From assembly GCA_030433125.1 (NCBI GenBank), contig JAUIKZ010000050.1, positions 1 to 7,711 of the forward strand: a DNA stretch of 7,711 bases. Reading direction: 5' to 3'. Each line of letters begins with the position of its first letter. The stretch's first letter is position 1. The DNA is from Alphaproteobacteria bacterium. GTDB lineage: Bacteria; Pseudomonadota; Alphaproteobacteria; UBA6184. The notes under the pieces were generated by a model, which saw only the letters and a program-made list of their open reading frames with translations, searched no databases and was not told the DNA's origin. Shown here piece after piece: positions 1 to 6,210 of the stretch. The translations under genes were made by a program, and so were the position numbers.

Positions 1-827
1 CCTATAAAGGGCCAGACGGGGCCTGGCTTTACCCCAATGAGGTAGGCCGCAACAAAGATGGTTCTTATTATAAAATGGATGACAACGCGCCAGTCACTCT
101 TGGCCGCATTGAAAAAATGAGTAAGTCAAAACGAAACGTAGTGGCACCCATGGAGATCATTGAAGCCTACGGAGCAGACACCGCGCGTATCTTTATGGTC
201 TCTGACTCCCCGCCCGAAAAAGACCTTGAATGGAGCGAAAGTGGGGTGGAAGGCGCCTGGCGTTTTGTGAACAAGGTTTACACCATTTATATGGATAACT
301 GGAGCCAGGTGAGTGAGACCGCAGCGCCTACTGACCTGGATGGGGAGGCACTGACTATGCGGAAAATGCTTCACCGCACTATTAAAAACGTGAGCACTGA
401 CATTGAGCGTTTTGCCCTCAACAAAGCCATCGCTCAAATACGTGAGTTTTGTAATGAGCTTGCTCATTTTAAACCAACCAACGAAAGCTCACGCGCTGTG
501 ATGAAAGAGGCGCTTCAAAGCCTGTGTGTGTTGATCAGCACCATGGCCCCCCACTTGGGTGAAACGCTGTGGGCCCACATGGGACATGATTCATCGGTGT
601 TCCACGCACCGTGGCCGCAACATGATGACAGCTTGCTTGTGGATACGGTCGTTAAAATGGCAGTGCAGGTAAACGGCAAAACACGTGGCACCATTGAAGT
701 GGCGAAAGACGCGGATAAGGACAGCATTCAGGCAGCCGCCATGCCATTAGCTGCTAAATATCTAACTGGCCATGAACCTAAGAAGGTGATTCTGGTGCCG
801 GGTAAAATTATAAACTTGGTGGGCTGA
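1..827 (+). CDS. leuS: Leucyl-tRNA synthetase, C-terminal part (5' end outside window)
   Basis: Class I aminoacyl-tRNA synthetase that charges tRNA-Leu in the cytoplasm. The frame is open from nt 3 (275 codons visible) and continues left out of the window, so the first ATG at 75 is internal and not the start. The KMSKS ATP-binding loop is exact at nt 114-128, in the context IEKMSKSKRN. It is followed by the helical anticodon-binding domain (a typical LNKAIAQIREFCNEL stretch) and the small C-terminal domain with VQVNGKTRG and a final VPGKIINLVG, both characteristic of bacterial LeuS. The catalytic Rossmann half and the CP1 editing domain lie upstream of the window. The TGA stop (825-827) overlaps the holA ATG by one base, so the two genes are probably translationally coupled. 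The identification is firm from the motifs. Confidence 0.97.
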   Translation, partial: YKGPDGAWLYPNEVGRNKDGSYYKMDDNAPVTLGRIEKMSKSKRNVVAPMEIIEAYGADTARIFMVSDSPPEKDLEWSESGVEGAWRFVNKVYTIYMDNWSQVSETAAPTDLDGEALTMRKMLHRTIKNVSTDIERFALNKAIAQIREFCNELAHFKPTNESSRAVMKEALQSLCVLISTMAPHLGETLWAHMGHDSSVFHAPWPQHDDSLLVDTVVKMAVQVNGKTRGTIEVAKDADKDSIQAAAMPLAAKYLTGHEPKKVILVPGKIINLVG

Positions 828-1765
828 TGAAATATTACCCTGGCGATATATTTGTAAATAAAAAGCTGCATGAGGCCCGCAGTGTATTGCTCTTCGGGCC
901 CGAAGAAGGGGTGAAGGTTTTTTTGGCCGACACCCTCAAAAAGCTGTGGCAGCGCCAGGGCCTCACCCTTAAAACCATTAACCAAACCGACCTCAAAAAA
1001 GGCAATGTAACACTGATGAGCGGCCCTTCCCTGTTTGGCGGGGAAGAGGCCTATGTTATTCATGGCGTTACCAATACGCTGGCCAAAGATGACACCATCA
1101 CTGGCCCGATGGCGCCCCGCAGCATTTTAGTGGCCGGCAGCCTTAAAACAACAGACGCCCTCACCAAGCTATATGTGGGCAACAACCAGTTTGCGGCTGT
1201 GGGCTGTTATGAAAATGACACGAAGTTTTTGCAGGCCTTCCTCATGCATGGCTTAAAAAAGCCCTGGAACAAAACATTAGTGGCACAGTATGTTTTACAA
1301 CAAACCACAAACCTCCACATTATCCGTAGTTTACTTAAGTTGTTGAACGAACTACCTGATGACTGCATTATGCCGCAGGTACAAACGTTTATTGATGAAT
1401 ATCTGGCCTCCGACGTGGACACAAACTTTTTTAATTTTGTGTACCAACATTTGGGCAGCAACACGGCCCCGCGCAAGCTGGGTAAGTTTGAAAGCTACTT
1501 CCACACGCAAGGCATACAAGCGTTGCGCCAATTGAAATATTTGTTTATGGGGCTGCTGAAAAAAAAGCTGGGGGTGAAACAAAAAGGGTTGTTTGTACCA
1601 TTCGCCTATGCCAAACGGGTAGACAGCTACCTCGGCGCTACCAGCATAGAAAAACTTAACCAACAGCTCACTCTTCTTGATCAAGCTGAAGCGCACATTA
1701 AAACCACCCTCCAAAAAGTGCCTGGCCAGGTGGTGGCCCAGGCGGTGGTAAGCGTGTTGGGGTGA
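827..1765 (+). CDS. holA: DNA polymerase III, delta subunit
   Basis: Delta subunit of the clamp loader, which opens the beta clamp during replication. The protein has 312 residues, slightly short for the roughly 340 usual in alphaproteobacteria. Visible family signatures are LLFGPEEG (residues 21-28), matching the alphaproteobacterial HolA N-terminal LxYGPDxG block; PSLFGGEE (67-74), matching the conserved SLFGG turn; and VGCYEND (125-131), matching the CY block closing domain II. The C-terminal third is Lys- and Leu-rich and helical, ending in a region resembling the family's L..AE...K segment (LLDQAEAHIKTT). There is no functional Walker A, as expected for delta. ATG 827 overlaps the leuS stop (TGATG). 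Many alphaproteobacteria carry lptE between leuS and holA; here it is absent. The divergence is considerable, so the call rests on these motifs plus the leuS neighbourhood. Confidence 0.87.
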   Translation: MKYYPGDIFVNKKLHEARSVLLFGPEEGVKVFLADTLKKLWQRQGLTLKTINQTDLKKGNVTLMSGPSLFGGEEAYVIHGVTNTLAKDDTITGPMAPRSILVAGSLKTTDALTKLYVGNNQFAAVGCYENDTKFLQAFLMHGLKKPWNKTLVAQYVLQQTTNLHIIRSLLKLLNELPDDCIMPQVQTFIDEYLASDVDTNFFNFVYQHLGSNTAPRKLGKFESYFHTQGIQALRQLKYLFMGLLKKKLGVKQKGLFVPFAYAKRVDSYLGATSIEKLNQQLTLLDQAEAHIKTTLQKVPGQVVAQAVVSVLG

Positions 1766-1830
1766 TGAGGGGCACCAGGCAACCAAAAACGCCTTTTTAT
1801 GAACACTGCGGGCAACTTAGTGAGGCTGTA

Positions 1831-1864
1831 ATCCAGCATTGGTTTAGCCCCTGGATATTTTTTT
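1831..1864 (+). terminator. Likely intrinsic terminator of leuS-holA
   Basis: ATCCAG (1831-1836) pairs with CTGGAT (1851-1856). The 14-nt loop can form a small inner GGT/GCC helix. After one A comes a run of seven T (1858-1864). It lies 66 nt after the holA stop in a 118-bp gap between convergent genes. The T-run is only on the + side, so it would serve holA and not the thiamine operon arriving from the other side. Stem stability is modest. Confidence 0.6.
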
Positions 1865-1883
1865 AGGTTAGACCCTGTGCCAC

Positions 1884-2504
1884 TTAAGTCGCCCCGACCA
1901 TTTGAAATGCTGACGCCACATAGAGAACCCCCACACCTTCTTTGACGTCTAAAGTAATAAGCTCCCCCATTGCTTGGTTAGAACAAGAGTTCAAACCCAA
2001 AACAGTCAGCTTATGATGCGCCAACTCCCACTTAAGTCCTTGTGATGAAATCACCAGGTGAGGAAGAGCCAAAATAGAGACACGCGCTTTTGGCTGGGCC
2101 AACTGAAGCATGTAGACCCCAGGTCTTAAAGCCATGCCATACATAGGGGGGGTATAAAGCAAATTCGGGGCTGTGTGTTGCACAAAAAGGGAGGTATTAT
2201 TTAATACGTGATCAGGGTAACCCCCGTTCATGCCCAACACAATAGTGGGAAGCAAGCCATGCTCCTCTAAATAACAGAGGGCTTTGGCAAAATCACCCTC
2301 TTCTTGAGACGGCCGTTGAATGGTCTTCACCCCTGTTGTATCATAACAACTATCCAGGTCACCAATAACACTATCTGGCGTTAAGCCGATTCGCCGTAAG
2401 TGGTTGGCCCCGCCATCCGCCGCCATAAGGGGAATCCCCTCATGCCGGGAAAACCACTTACGTTCTGGCAGCTGGCCATTAAGGCATAAGAGTGATTTAT
2501 ACAT
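1884..2504 (-). CDS. thiN: Thiamine pyrophosphokinase
   Basis: Transfers pyrophosphate from ATP to thiamine, making the cofactor TPP directly from salvaged vitamin. The protein has 206 residues, normal for the family. The N-terminal alpha/beta catalytic domain shows ADGGANHLRR (29-38) and SVIGDLDS (45-52), the two signature metal/nucleotide sites, then EEGDFAKAL (68-76, equivalent to the TDxxKAL block) and GGYPDHVLNN (94-103, equivalent to GGRxDHxLxN). The C-terminal beta-sandwich thiamine-binding domain is represented by GLKWEL and a GLNSCSNQ segment, matching the usual T.GL.W.L and G.S.SN blocks. The ATG overlaps the end of the upstream SemiSWEET gene by 8 nt, with AAGGTG as a possible Shine-Dalgarno 10 nt upstream inside that gene. 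The pair is therefore one transcriptional unit under the upstream TPP riboswitch. No minus-strand terminator is obvious after the TAA. Confidence 0.93.
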   Translation of the reverse strand: MYKSLLCLNGQLPERKWFSRHEGIPLMAADGGANHLRRIGLTPDSVIGDLDSCYDTTGVKTIQRPSQEEGDFAKALCYLEEHGLLPTIVLGMNGGYPDHVLNNTSLFVQHTAPNLLYTPPMYGMALRPGVYMLQLAQPKARVSILALPHLVISSQGLKWELAHHKLTVLGLNSCSNQAMGELITLDVKEGVGVLYVASAFQMVGAT

Positions 2505-2754
2505 TTTTATACATCACCTTCTGCCAGCACAACAACAAGCTTGCTACCAGACAAAGGATATTTGTCCCCCACACGGCAAGCGCCCCAACAAGCACCCCAT
2601 ATGCCACCCAGGCCCCCGAGCACAAAACAAAATTCAATAGCATTAAAAAGGAGAGGTCTTCCACGGACCGTGTTTGATAATTTTTAATAATTTGTGGCAG
2701 AAACCCCGTTACCGATGTAACAGCTGCGATTAACCCTAAAATATTGATAAGCAT
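2497..2754 (-). CDS. SemiSWEET/PQ-loop membrane protein, putative thiamine transporter
   Basis: An 85-residue protein with three predicted membrane helices (about 3-22, 36-57 and 60-80), the size of a single SemiSWEET half-transporter that works as a homodimer. Helix 1 carries the PQ motif (FLPQIIKNYQTRS, 18-30), followed by the family's DLS turn (33-35). The aromatic SGAWVAYG block and Trp49 and Asn65 sit where SemiSWEETs keep the pocket Trp and Asn. Known SemiSWEETs mostly move sugars. Here the gene is directly behind a TPP riboswitch and overlaps thiamine pyrophosphokinase, so thiamine or a precursor is the inferred substrate. The fold precedent is PnuT, a thiamine carrier of the PnuC family, which is structurally SWEET-like. 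Start ATG 2754 is supported by GGAGGG four bases upstream. Family is confident; substrate is inference. Confidence 0.88.
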   Translation of the reverse strand: MLINILGLIAAVTSVTGFLPQIIKNYQTRSVEDLSFLMLLNFVLCSGAWVAYGVLVGALAVWGTNILCLVASLLLCWQKVMYKNV

Positions 2755-2833
2755 ATTTCCCTCCGCTAGCGTTATCTAGATCAGGTCAAAGGGTTAGGCT
2801 TTCGCCCTCTCAGCCAATTGGCACCCCTAATAC
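2753..2833 (-). promoter_or_regulatory. TPP riboswitch (THI element)
   Basis: Read on the minus strand, the conserved core appears in order: AGGGGTGCC, GGCTGAGAGGG, a GGC-GAAA-GCC P3 hairpin, ACCCTTTGACCTGATCTAG, ATAACG, CTAGCGGAGGGA. These match the aptamer consensus GGGGUGC, CUGAGA, ACCC...ACCUGAUCU and GCG.AGGGA. P2 is a very short GCC-AATT-GGC, and the CTAG/CTAG pair flanking ATAACG forms the helix usually written CUGG/CCAG. P1 can form between GTATT (2833-2829) and AATAT (2757-2753), whose last two bases are the first two of the SemiSWEET start codon. TPP binding should therefore bury the ribosome binding site. No separate expression platform or terminator is present, so control looks translational. 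Downstream genes: SemiSWEET and thiamine pyrophosphokinase. Confidence 0.95.
2759..2764 (-). promoter_or_regulatory. Shine-Dalgarno embedded in the TPP aptamer
   Basis: GGAGGG on the minus strand is both the 3' conserved segment of the TPP aptamer and the only good ribosome binding site for the SemiSWEET gene, four bases (AAAT) before its ATG. It fixes the start codon choice and identifies the regulatory mechanism as occlusion of ribosome access when the aptamer folds around TPP. Confidence 0.8.
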
Positions 2834-2836
2834 TGG

Positions 2837-2842
2837 CTTATA
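2837..2842 (-). promoter_or_regulatory. Possible -10 box of the thiamine operon
   Basis: TATAAG on the minus strand lies 3 nt before the 5' strand of the aptamer P1 helix (2833), so a transcript starting about 7 nt later would begin at or just inside P1. A matching -35 at normal spacing is not evident; TTTACA at 2871-2866 is 23 nt away, too far for a standard promoter. Weak call based on position and the -10 match only. Confidence 0.3.
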
Positions 2843-2881
2843 GCTCTACCTTAAAGACAGCACTTTGTAAAGGGGATTTGG

Positions 2882-2959
2882 ATGCGTACCGTGCCACTGC
2901 ATGAAGACGGTTCTTGCCCCTGCAAAGAATGTCATTCTATTGAGGGTTGCAAAATGTGA
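2882..2959 (+). CDS. Possible 25-residue Cys-rich peptide with a CxxCH motif
   Basis: ATG at 2882 to TGA at 2957-2959 encodes 25 residues, too short for ordinary gene calling. AGGGG (2871-2875) lies 6 nt before the ATG, a good Shine-Dalgarno. Four Cys (residues 12, 14, 17, 23) are packed into 12 residues, SCPCKECHSIEGC. The CKECH portion matches the heme c attachment motif CxxCH and could equally be a metal site. There is no signal peptide, which argues against a real cytochrome c. The ORF stands alone on the + strand between the minus-strand thiamine operon and sdhA, with a small hairpin starting just after its stop. I do not recognise a family. It could be chance, or part of an untranslated region; conservation in relatives would decide. 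Confidence 0.35.
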   Translation: MRTVPLHEDGSCPCKECHSIEGCKM

Positions 2960-2977
2960 GAGGGCTAAAATACCCTC
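2960..2977. terminator. Small hairpin after sdhA, possible weak terminator
   Basis: GAGGG (2960-2964) pairs with CCCTC (2973-2977) around an 8-nt loop, immediately after the sdhA stop when read on the minus strand and immediately after the small-peptide stop when read on the plus strand. Neither side carries a clean T-run (TCACATTTT on minus, CTTAATAT on plus), so it may be a weak terminator or a 3'-end stabilising hairpin. Confidence 0.35.
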
Positions 2978-2978
2978 C

Positions 2979-4763
2979 TTAATATACCCGTCGTTGAGGC
3001 GGGATGCTTTTCACCTCGTCCGTTAAGGGCTTTAGGTTGACCGCTCTGTAATTCAGCGTTACTTCGTTCTCATTGCCCAACCAGGCGTAGGTGTGTTTCA
3101 TCCAGTTCGTGTCGTCTCGGTCGGGGTAATCATCGCGGGCGTGGGCCCCACGTGATTCTTTACGACTGAGGGCTGACTGCAGCGTTACGAGGCTTTGTGC
3201 CATCAGGTTGTGCAACTCTAGCGCCTCCACTAAGTTAGTGTTCCAAATAAGCGATTTATCTTCCACATAAAGATCACGCAAGGCCTGTGCTTGCTGCGTC
3301 ATTTTTTGAAGCCCTTGTTGCAACAAGTCTTCCGTGCGAAATACCGCACAATGTTGCTGCATGGTGTGTTGCATGTTTTGGCGGGCTTCCCCCACTTTTA
3401 ACGTGCCATTGTTATGACGGATTTCATCAAACCGATCGAGGATTTTGTTGATGGCGCCCTCCCCCGGATTTACTTTTTGTGAGTCAGCTTTTAGCAACGC
3501 CGACGCTCTTTGGGCAGCCGCACGGCCAAACACAATTAAGTCAAGCAAAGAGTTTGTGCCTAAACGGTTGGCCCCATGCACCGACACACAGGCCGCCTCC
3601 CCTATGGCCATCAACCCCGGCACTACCTTTTTGGCATCAGGGCCATCTGGGATTGTTACCTCCCCGTGATAGTTGGTGGGGATACCACCCATGTTATAGT
3701 GCACGGTGGGCAACACAGGGATGGGCTCTTTGGTCACATCTACCCCCGCAAATATACGAGCGGTTTCCGTGATGCCCGGCAGGCGTTCGTGAAGCGTGTT
3801 AGGAGCAATATGATGAAGATGCAAATAAATGTGGTCTTTTTTCTCGCCCACACCACGACCCTCTAATATTTCAATGGTCATGGCACGGCTCACCACATCA
3901 CGTGAGGCCAAGTCGCGGGCCTTCGGGGCATAGCGTTCCATAAACCGCTCACCGGCGGCGTTTGTTAGATAACCGCCCTCCCCGCGGGCGCCTTCCGTGA
4001 TAAGACAACCTGAGCCATAAATACCCGTAGGATGAAATTGAATAAACTCCATATCTTCTAAGGGCAAGCCAGCCCGCAACACCATGGCGTTGCCATCTCC
4101 CGTGCAGGTGTGGGCTGATGTGCATGAAAAGAAGGCACGCCCATATCCGCCAGTAGCTAACACCACAATTTTTGATTTAAACACATGAATAGAGCCGTCG
4201 TCTAAGCACCAAGCCACCACCCCACAACACTGGCCATCTTCCATCAGCAAATCAAGGGCGATGTATTCAATGTAGAATTCGGCCTTATGCTTAATGCATT
4301 GTTGATAAAGCGTATGCAAAATAGCATGCCCTGTGCGGTCAGCCGCGGCACAGGCTCGTTTCGCCATTTTTTTACCCTGCTCAATAGTGTGGCCCCCAAA
4401 AGCCCGCTGGTAAATTTTACCGTCCTCATTCCGAGAAAAAGGCACACCAAAATGCTCAAGCTCAATCACCGCTTCTTTCGCGTGACGACACATGTACTCA
4501 ATGGCATCTTGGTCACCCAGCCAGTCAGAGCCCTTTACCGTATCATACATATGGTATTGCCAGGTGTCGCCGTCACCCATATTACCCAATGCAGCGCCAA
4601 CTCCGCCCTGCGCTGCTACAGTGTGGCTACGTGTGGGGAACACTTTAGTGACACAGGCCACATTAAGCCCTTCGGCGGCCATACCTAGCGTGGCCCGCAA
4701 CCCCGCACCGCCCGCACCGACCACAACAACATCATATTCATGGGTGATAATTTTATAGCTCAT
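2979..4763 (-). CDS. sdhA: Succinate dehydrogenase flavoprotein subunit
   Basis: Catalytic subunit of complex II on the cytoplasmic face of the inner membrane; oxidises succinate to fumarate with covalently bound FAD. The protein has 594 residues, full length. The dinucleotide fold GAGGAG is at 16-21, and TRSHTVAAQGG (44-54) holds His47, the FAD-linking histidine. Active-site residues line up with E. coli SdhA: His243 in HPTG, Thr255-Glu256 in ITEGARGEGG, Arg287 in LASRDVV, His354 in VHYNMGG and Arg399 in HGANRLG. The start is taken at ATG 4763 because it gives the standard N-terminus before the FAD fold and forms TAATG with the sdhD stop; an in-frame ATG 30 nt upstream lies inside sdhD and is unlikely. 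No sdhB follows; the next gene downstream on this strand is the thiamine operon. Confidence 0.98.
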   Translation of the reverse strand: MSYKIITHEYDVVVVGAGGAGLRATLGMAAEGLNVACVTKVFPTRSHTVAAQGGVGAALGNMGDGDTWQYHMYDTVKGSDWLGDQDAIEYMCRHAKEAVIELEHFGVPFSRNEDGKIYQRAFGGHTIEQGKKMAKRACAAADRTGHAILHTLYQQCIKHKAEFYIEYIALDLLMEDGQCCGVVAWCLDDGSIHVFKSKIVVLATGGYGRAFFSCTSAHTCTGDGNAMVLRAGLPLEDMEFIQFHPTGIYGSGCLITEGARGEGGYLTNAAGERFMERYAPKARDLASRDVVSRAMTIEILEGRGVGEKKDHIYLHLHHIAPNTLHERLPGITETARIFAGVDVTKEPIPVLPTVHYNMGGIPTNYHGEVTIPDGPDAKKVVPGLMAIGEAACVSVHGANRLGTNSLLDLIVFGRAAAQRASALLKADSQKVNPGEGAINKILDRFDEIRHNNGTLKVGEARQNMQHTMQQHCAVFRTEDLLQQGLQKMTQQAQALRDLYVEDKSLIWNTNLVEALELHNLMAQSLVTLQSALSRKESRGAHARDDYPDRDDTNWMKHTYAWLGNENEVTLNYRAVNLKPLTDEVKSIPPQRRVY

Positions 4764-5095
4764 TAAACCATAACCAATATATAGATCAAACAAAACACAG
4801 TCAGCACCGTCACAAACAAGAGTTTGTATTTTAAAACGTTAATCAGTTTTTGGCGCAACGGCGGACGCATATAATCTTCGATGATAACTTTTAACTCCAT
4901 GTAGGCGTGCCTCATAAATAGGGCGGAAAACCCCGCGCCCATCAACGTGTGAAAGGGGTTTTTAAAATGCGCGATAGCGCTGGCGTAGCTTTCCCCCGCC
5001 AGCTTAAGCAAGCAAAACAAAAACCATATTAAAAAAGGCCAAAGGGCTAATGCCACCTTCTGCCTTTGCTTTTGAAAATGTGATGCTGTGTTCAT
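4763..5095 (-). CDS. sdhD: Succinate dehydrogenase membrane anchor subunit D
   Basis: Small membrane anchor of complex II that, with SdhC, binds heme b and ubiquinone. The protein has 110 residues, with three predicted membrane helices at about 15-33, 47-68 and 88-109. The signature region is RHAYMELKVIIEDYMRP (62-78). His63 starts the H...(I)(I)EDY block, and Asp74-Tyr75 correspond to the Asp-Tyr pair that contributes to the quinone site in the family. Sequence is otherwise divergent, as is normal for SdhD. The gene starts 21 nt after the sdhC stop and has only a weak purine-rich (AAAAAGA) Shine-Dalgarno. Its TAA shares a base with the sdhA ATG. Confidence 0.92.
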   Translation of the reverse strand: MNTASHFQKQRQKVALALWPFLIWFLFCLLKLAGESYASAIAHFKNPFHTLMGAGFSALFMRHAYMELKVIIEDYMRPPLRQKLINVLKYKLLFVTVLTVFCLIYILVMV

Positions 5096-5116
5096 AGTTG
5101 TCTTTTTAAACGTATG

Positions 5117-5488
5117 CTAACCCCAAATAAAATAAATAGCAAATAAACTGAATATCGTTGTGAGAAACAAAATGGCGTAGCCTGTTTGGTACACCTGGCT
5201 TTTAGCCATGCCTAACGCGTTATGCCATATAAGGTGACGAAACCCATTAAGCGTGTAGTATAGGCCTGCAATGGCCAACCCCGTAATGCCTAGCTTTACA
5301 ACCCCATTTGAACAGACGGCCATAAACAGGTTGAAATACGGTTCGCCCGCTACCAGGGCCCATACATAAAGCATGCATAAGCCCACAGCAATATAAGACG
5401 CCACCCCCGCCATGCGGTGTGCAATGGACATGCCATTGGTAAGCTGCCATTTATACACCTGCAAATGCGGAGAGAGCGGTCGTTTCAT
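5117..5488 (-). CDS. sdhC: Succinate dehydrogenase cytochrome b556 subunit
   Basis: Membrane anchor of complex II. The protein has 123 residues with the family N-terminus RPLSPHLQVYKWQ (3-15), then SIAHRMAG (21-28), in which Ser21 and Arg25 correspond to the quinone-site Ser and Arg. GFRHLIWH (82-89) follows, with His85 as the expected axial heme b ligand. Three predicted membrane helices lie at about 28-48, 62-81 and 102-121. The ATG overlaps the stop of the upstream secreted-protein gene as TAATG and has no strong Shine-Dalgarno of its own, so expression probably depends on ribosomes finishing the upstream gene. Confidence 0.96.
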   Translation of the reverse strand: MKRPLSPHLQVYKWQLTNGMSIAHRMAGVASYIAVGLCMLYVWALVAGEPYFNLFMAVCSNGVVKLGITGLAIAGLYYTLNGFRHLIWHNALGMAKSQVYQTGYAILFLTTIFSLFAIYFIWG

Positions 5489-6210
5489 TAGAGGCTATCC
5501 CACTCATCGCTTAAGCGCCCGCGATTTCCACCCCAAATCATACGTTCGGCCGTTGCAAAGTGACGATGCACCGAATCCCAGGCATCATATATTGCGCCTG
5601 GCACATCTTCTGCTGATCTTATTCTTTTATCATAGGCATCTAGCTCTTTTTTGATAATAGCAATACGCGTCATCACGGAGGTGAAGTTTGTATCCTCCGG
5701 GCCTTTTAAATAGGGTGCAAGTGTGGGGCTGGCTTCTCGCAAAAGATTAGCTTTTTCTGCTCTATCTTTTCCTCTTAAATCAAAAAAATTATAAAACTGC
5801 TCTTCATTTAATTCGTGTGTTGTAGGTGTCAATTTCATAGAGCTATTTTCCGTGGTAGCAGCCCGGGGAATAGCTACAAACAATCCAGATCTAGAGGGCG
5901 TGTCATCCATTTCAGTATCGGTTACACTTTTATAGCTGCTTGCCCCCGTGCTAGGAACACTCCAAGGTGTGTCGTCCCGCTCACCTCGGGCCACGTCCCA
6001 AGATGTAGCTTTGCGTGCCGGCGCCTCAATGCTCAACTGGCGCACTAAGCGAAGCGCCATGGGATCTGCACCGAAAGAATCTTCTGCGCCTTTTTCAGTA
6101 ACTTCTTGCAAAGGAGAAGGGCTTCTTGGTTCAAAATCTCCTACCCCCCACCCATCTGTAGCATAAAGGGTTGGTATGGATAATAAAGTTATGAGGAGGA
6201 TTTTTTTCAT
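5488..6210 (-). CDS. Exported protein of unknown function, first gene of the sdhCDA string
   Basis: A 240-residue protein I do not recognise. The N-terminus is a clear Sec signal peptide: Lys2-Lys3, hydrophobic core 4-12, likely cleavage after LYA at residue 17. Residues about 20-135 are low-complexity, rich in Ser, Thr, Pro and Asp with few hydrophobics, and probably disordered. Residues about 135-240 look helical and charged, ending in GNRGRLSDEWDSL. There is no membrane helix after the signal and no Cys, so the mature product is probably periplasmic or secreted. Start ATG 6210 is supported by AAGGTGA (6222-6216) at 5-nt spacing. Its TAA shares one base with the sdhC ATG. A succinate dehydrogenase role is possible by position only; an envelope or host-interaction protein is equally plausible. 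Confidence 0.8.
   Translation of the reverse strand: MKKILLITLLSIPTLYATDGWGVGDFEPRSPSPLQEVTEKGAEDSFGADPMALRLVRQLSIEAPARKATSWDVARGERDDTPWSVPSTGASSYKSVTDTEMDDTPSRSGLFVAIPRAATTENSSMKLTPTTHELNEEQFYNFFDLRGKDRAEKANLLREASPTLAPYLKGPEDTNFTSVMTRIAIIKKELDAYDKRIRSAEDVPGAIYDAWDSVHRHFATAERMIWGGNRGRLSDEWDSL

Noticed and set aside
1777..1798. AGGC/GCCT hairpin followed by TTTTT just after holA, as an alternative terminator.
   Set aside because: Only a 4-bp stem with a 10-nt loop; the hairpin at 1831-1864 has a longer stem and a seven-T run.
2404..2677. Plus-strand open frames across the kinase/SemiSWEET junction.
   Set aside because: They are antisense to two genes with clear family motifs and encode basic, low-complexity sequence without a good start context.
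2882..2959. Calling the CxxCH micro-ORF a cytochrome c.
   Set aside because: No export signal and no room for a cytochrome fold or distal Met ligand arrangement; only a motif match.
4287..4758. Long open frames on the plus strand opposite sdhA.
   Set aside because: They are antisense to a fully conserved sdhA, have no recognisable protein features and reflect codon bias of the real gene.
4764..4793. Upstream in-frame ATG at 4793 as the sdhA start.
   Set aside because: It would add ten residues encoded inside sdhD; the ATG at 4763 gives the family N-terminus and a TAATG junction.
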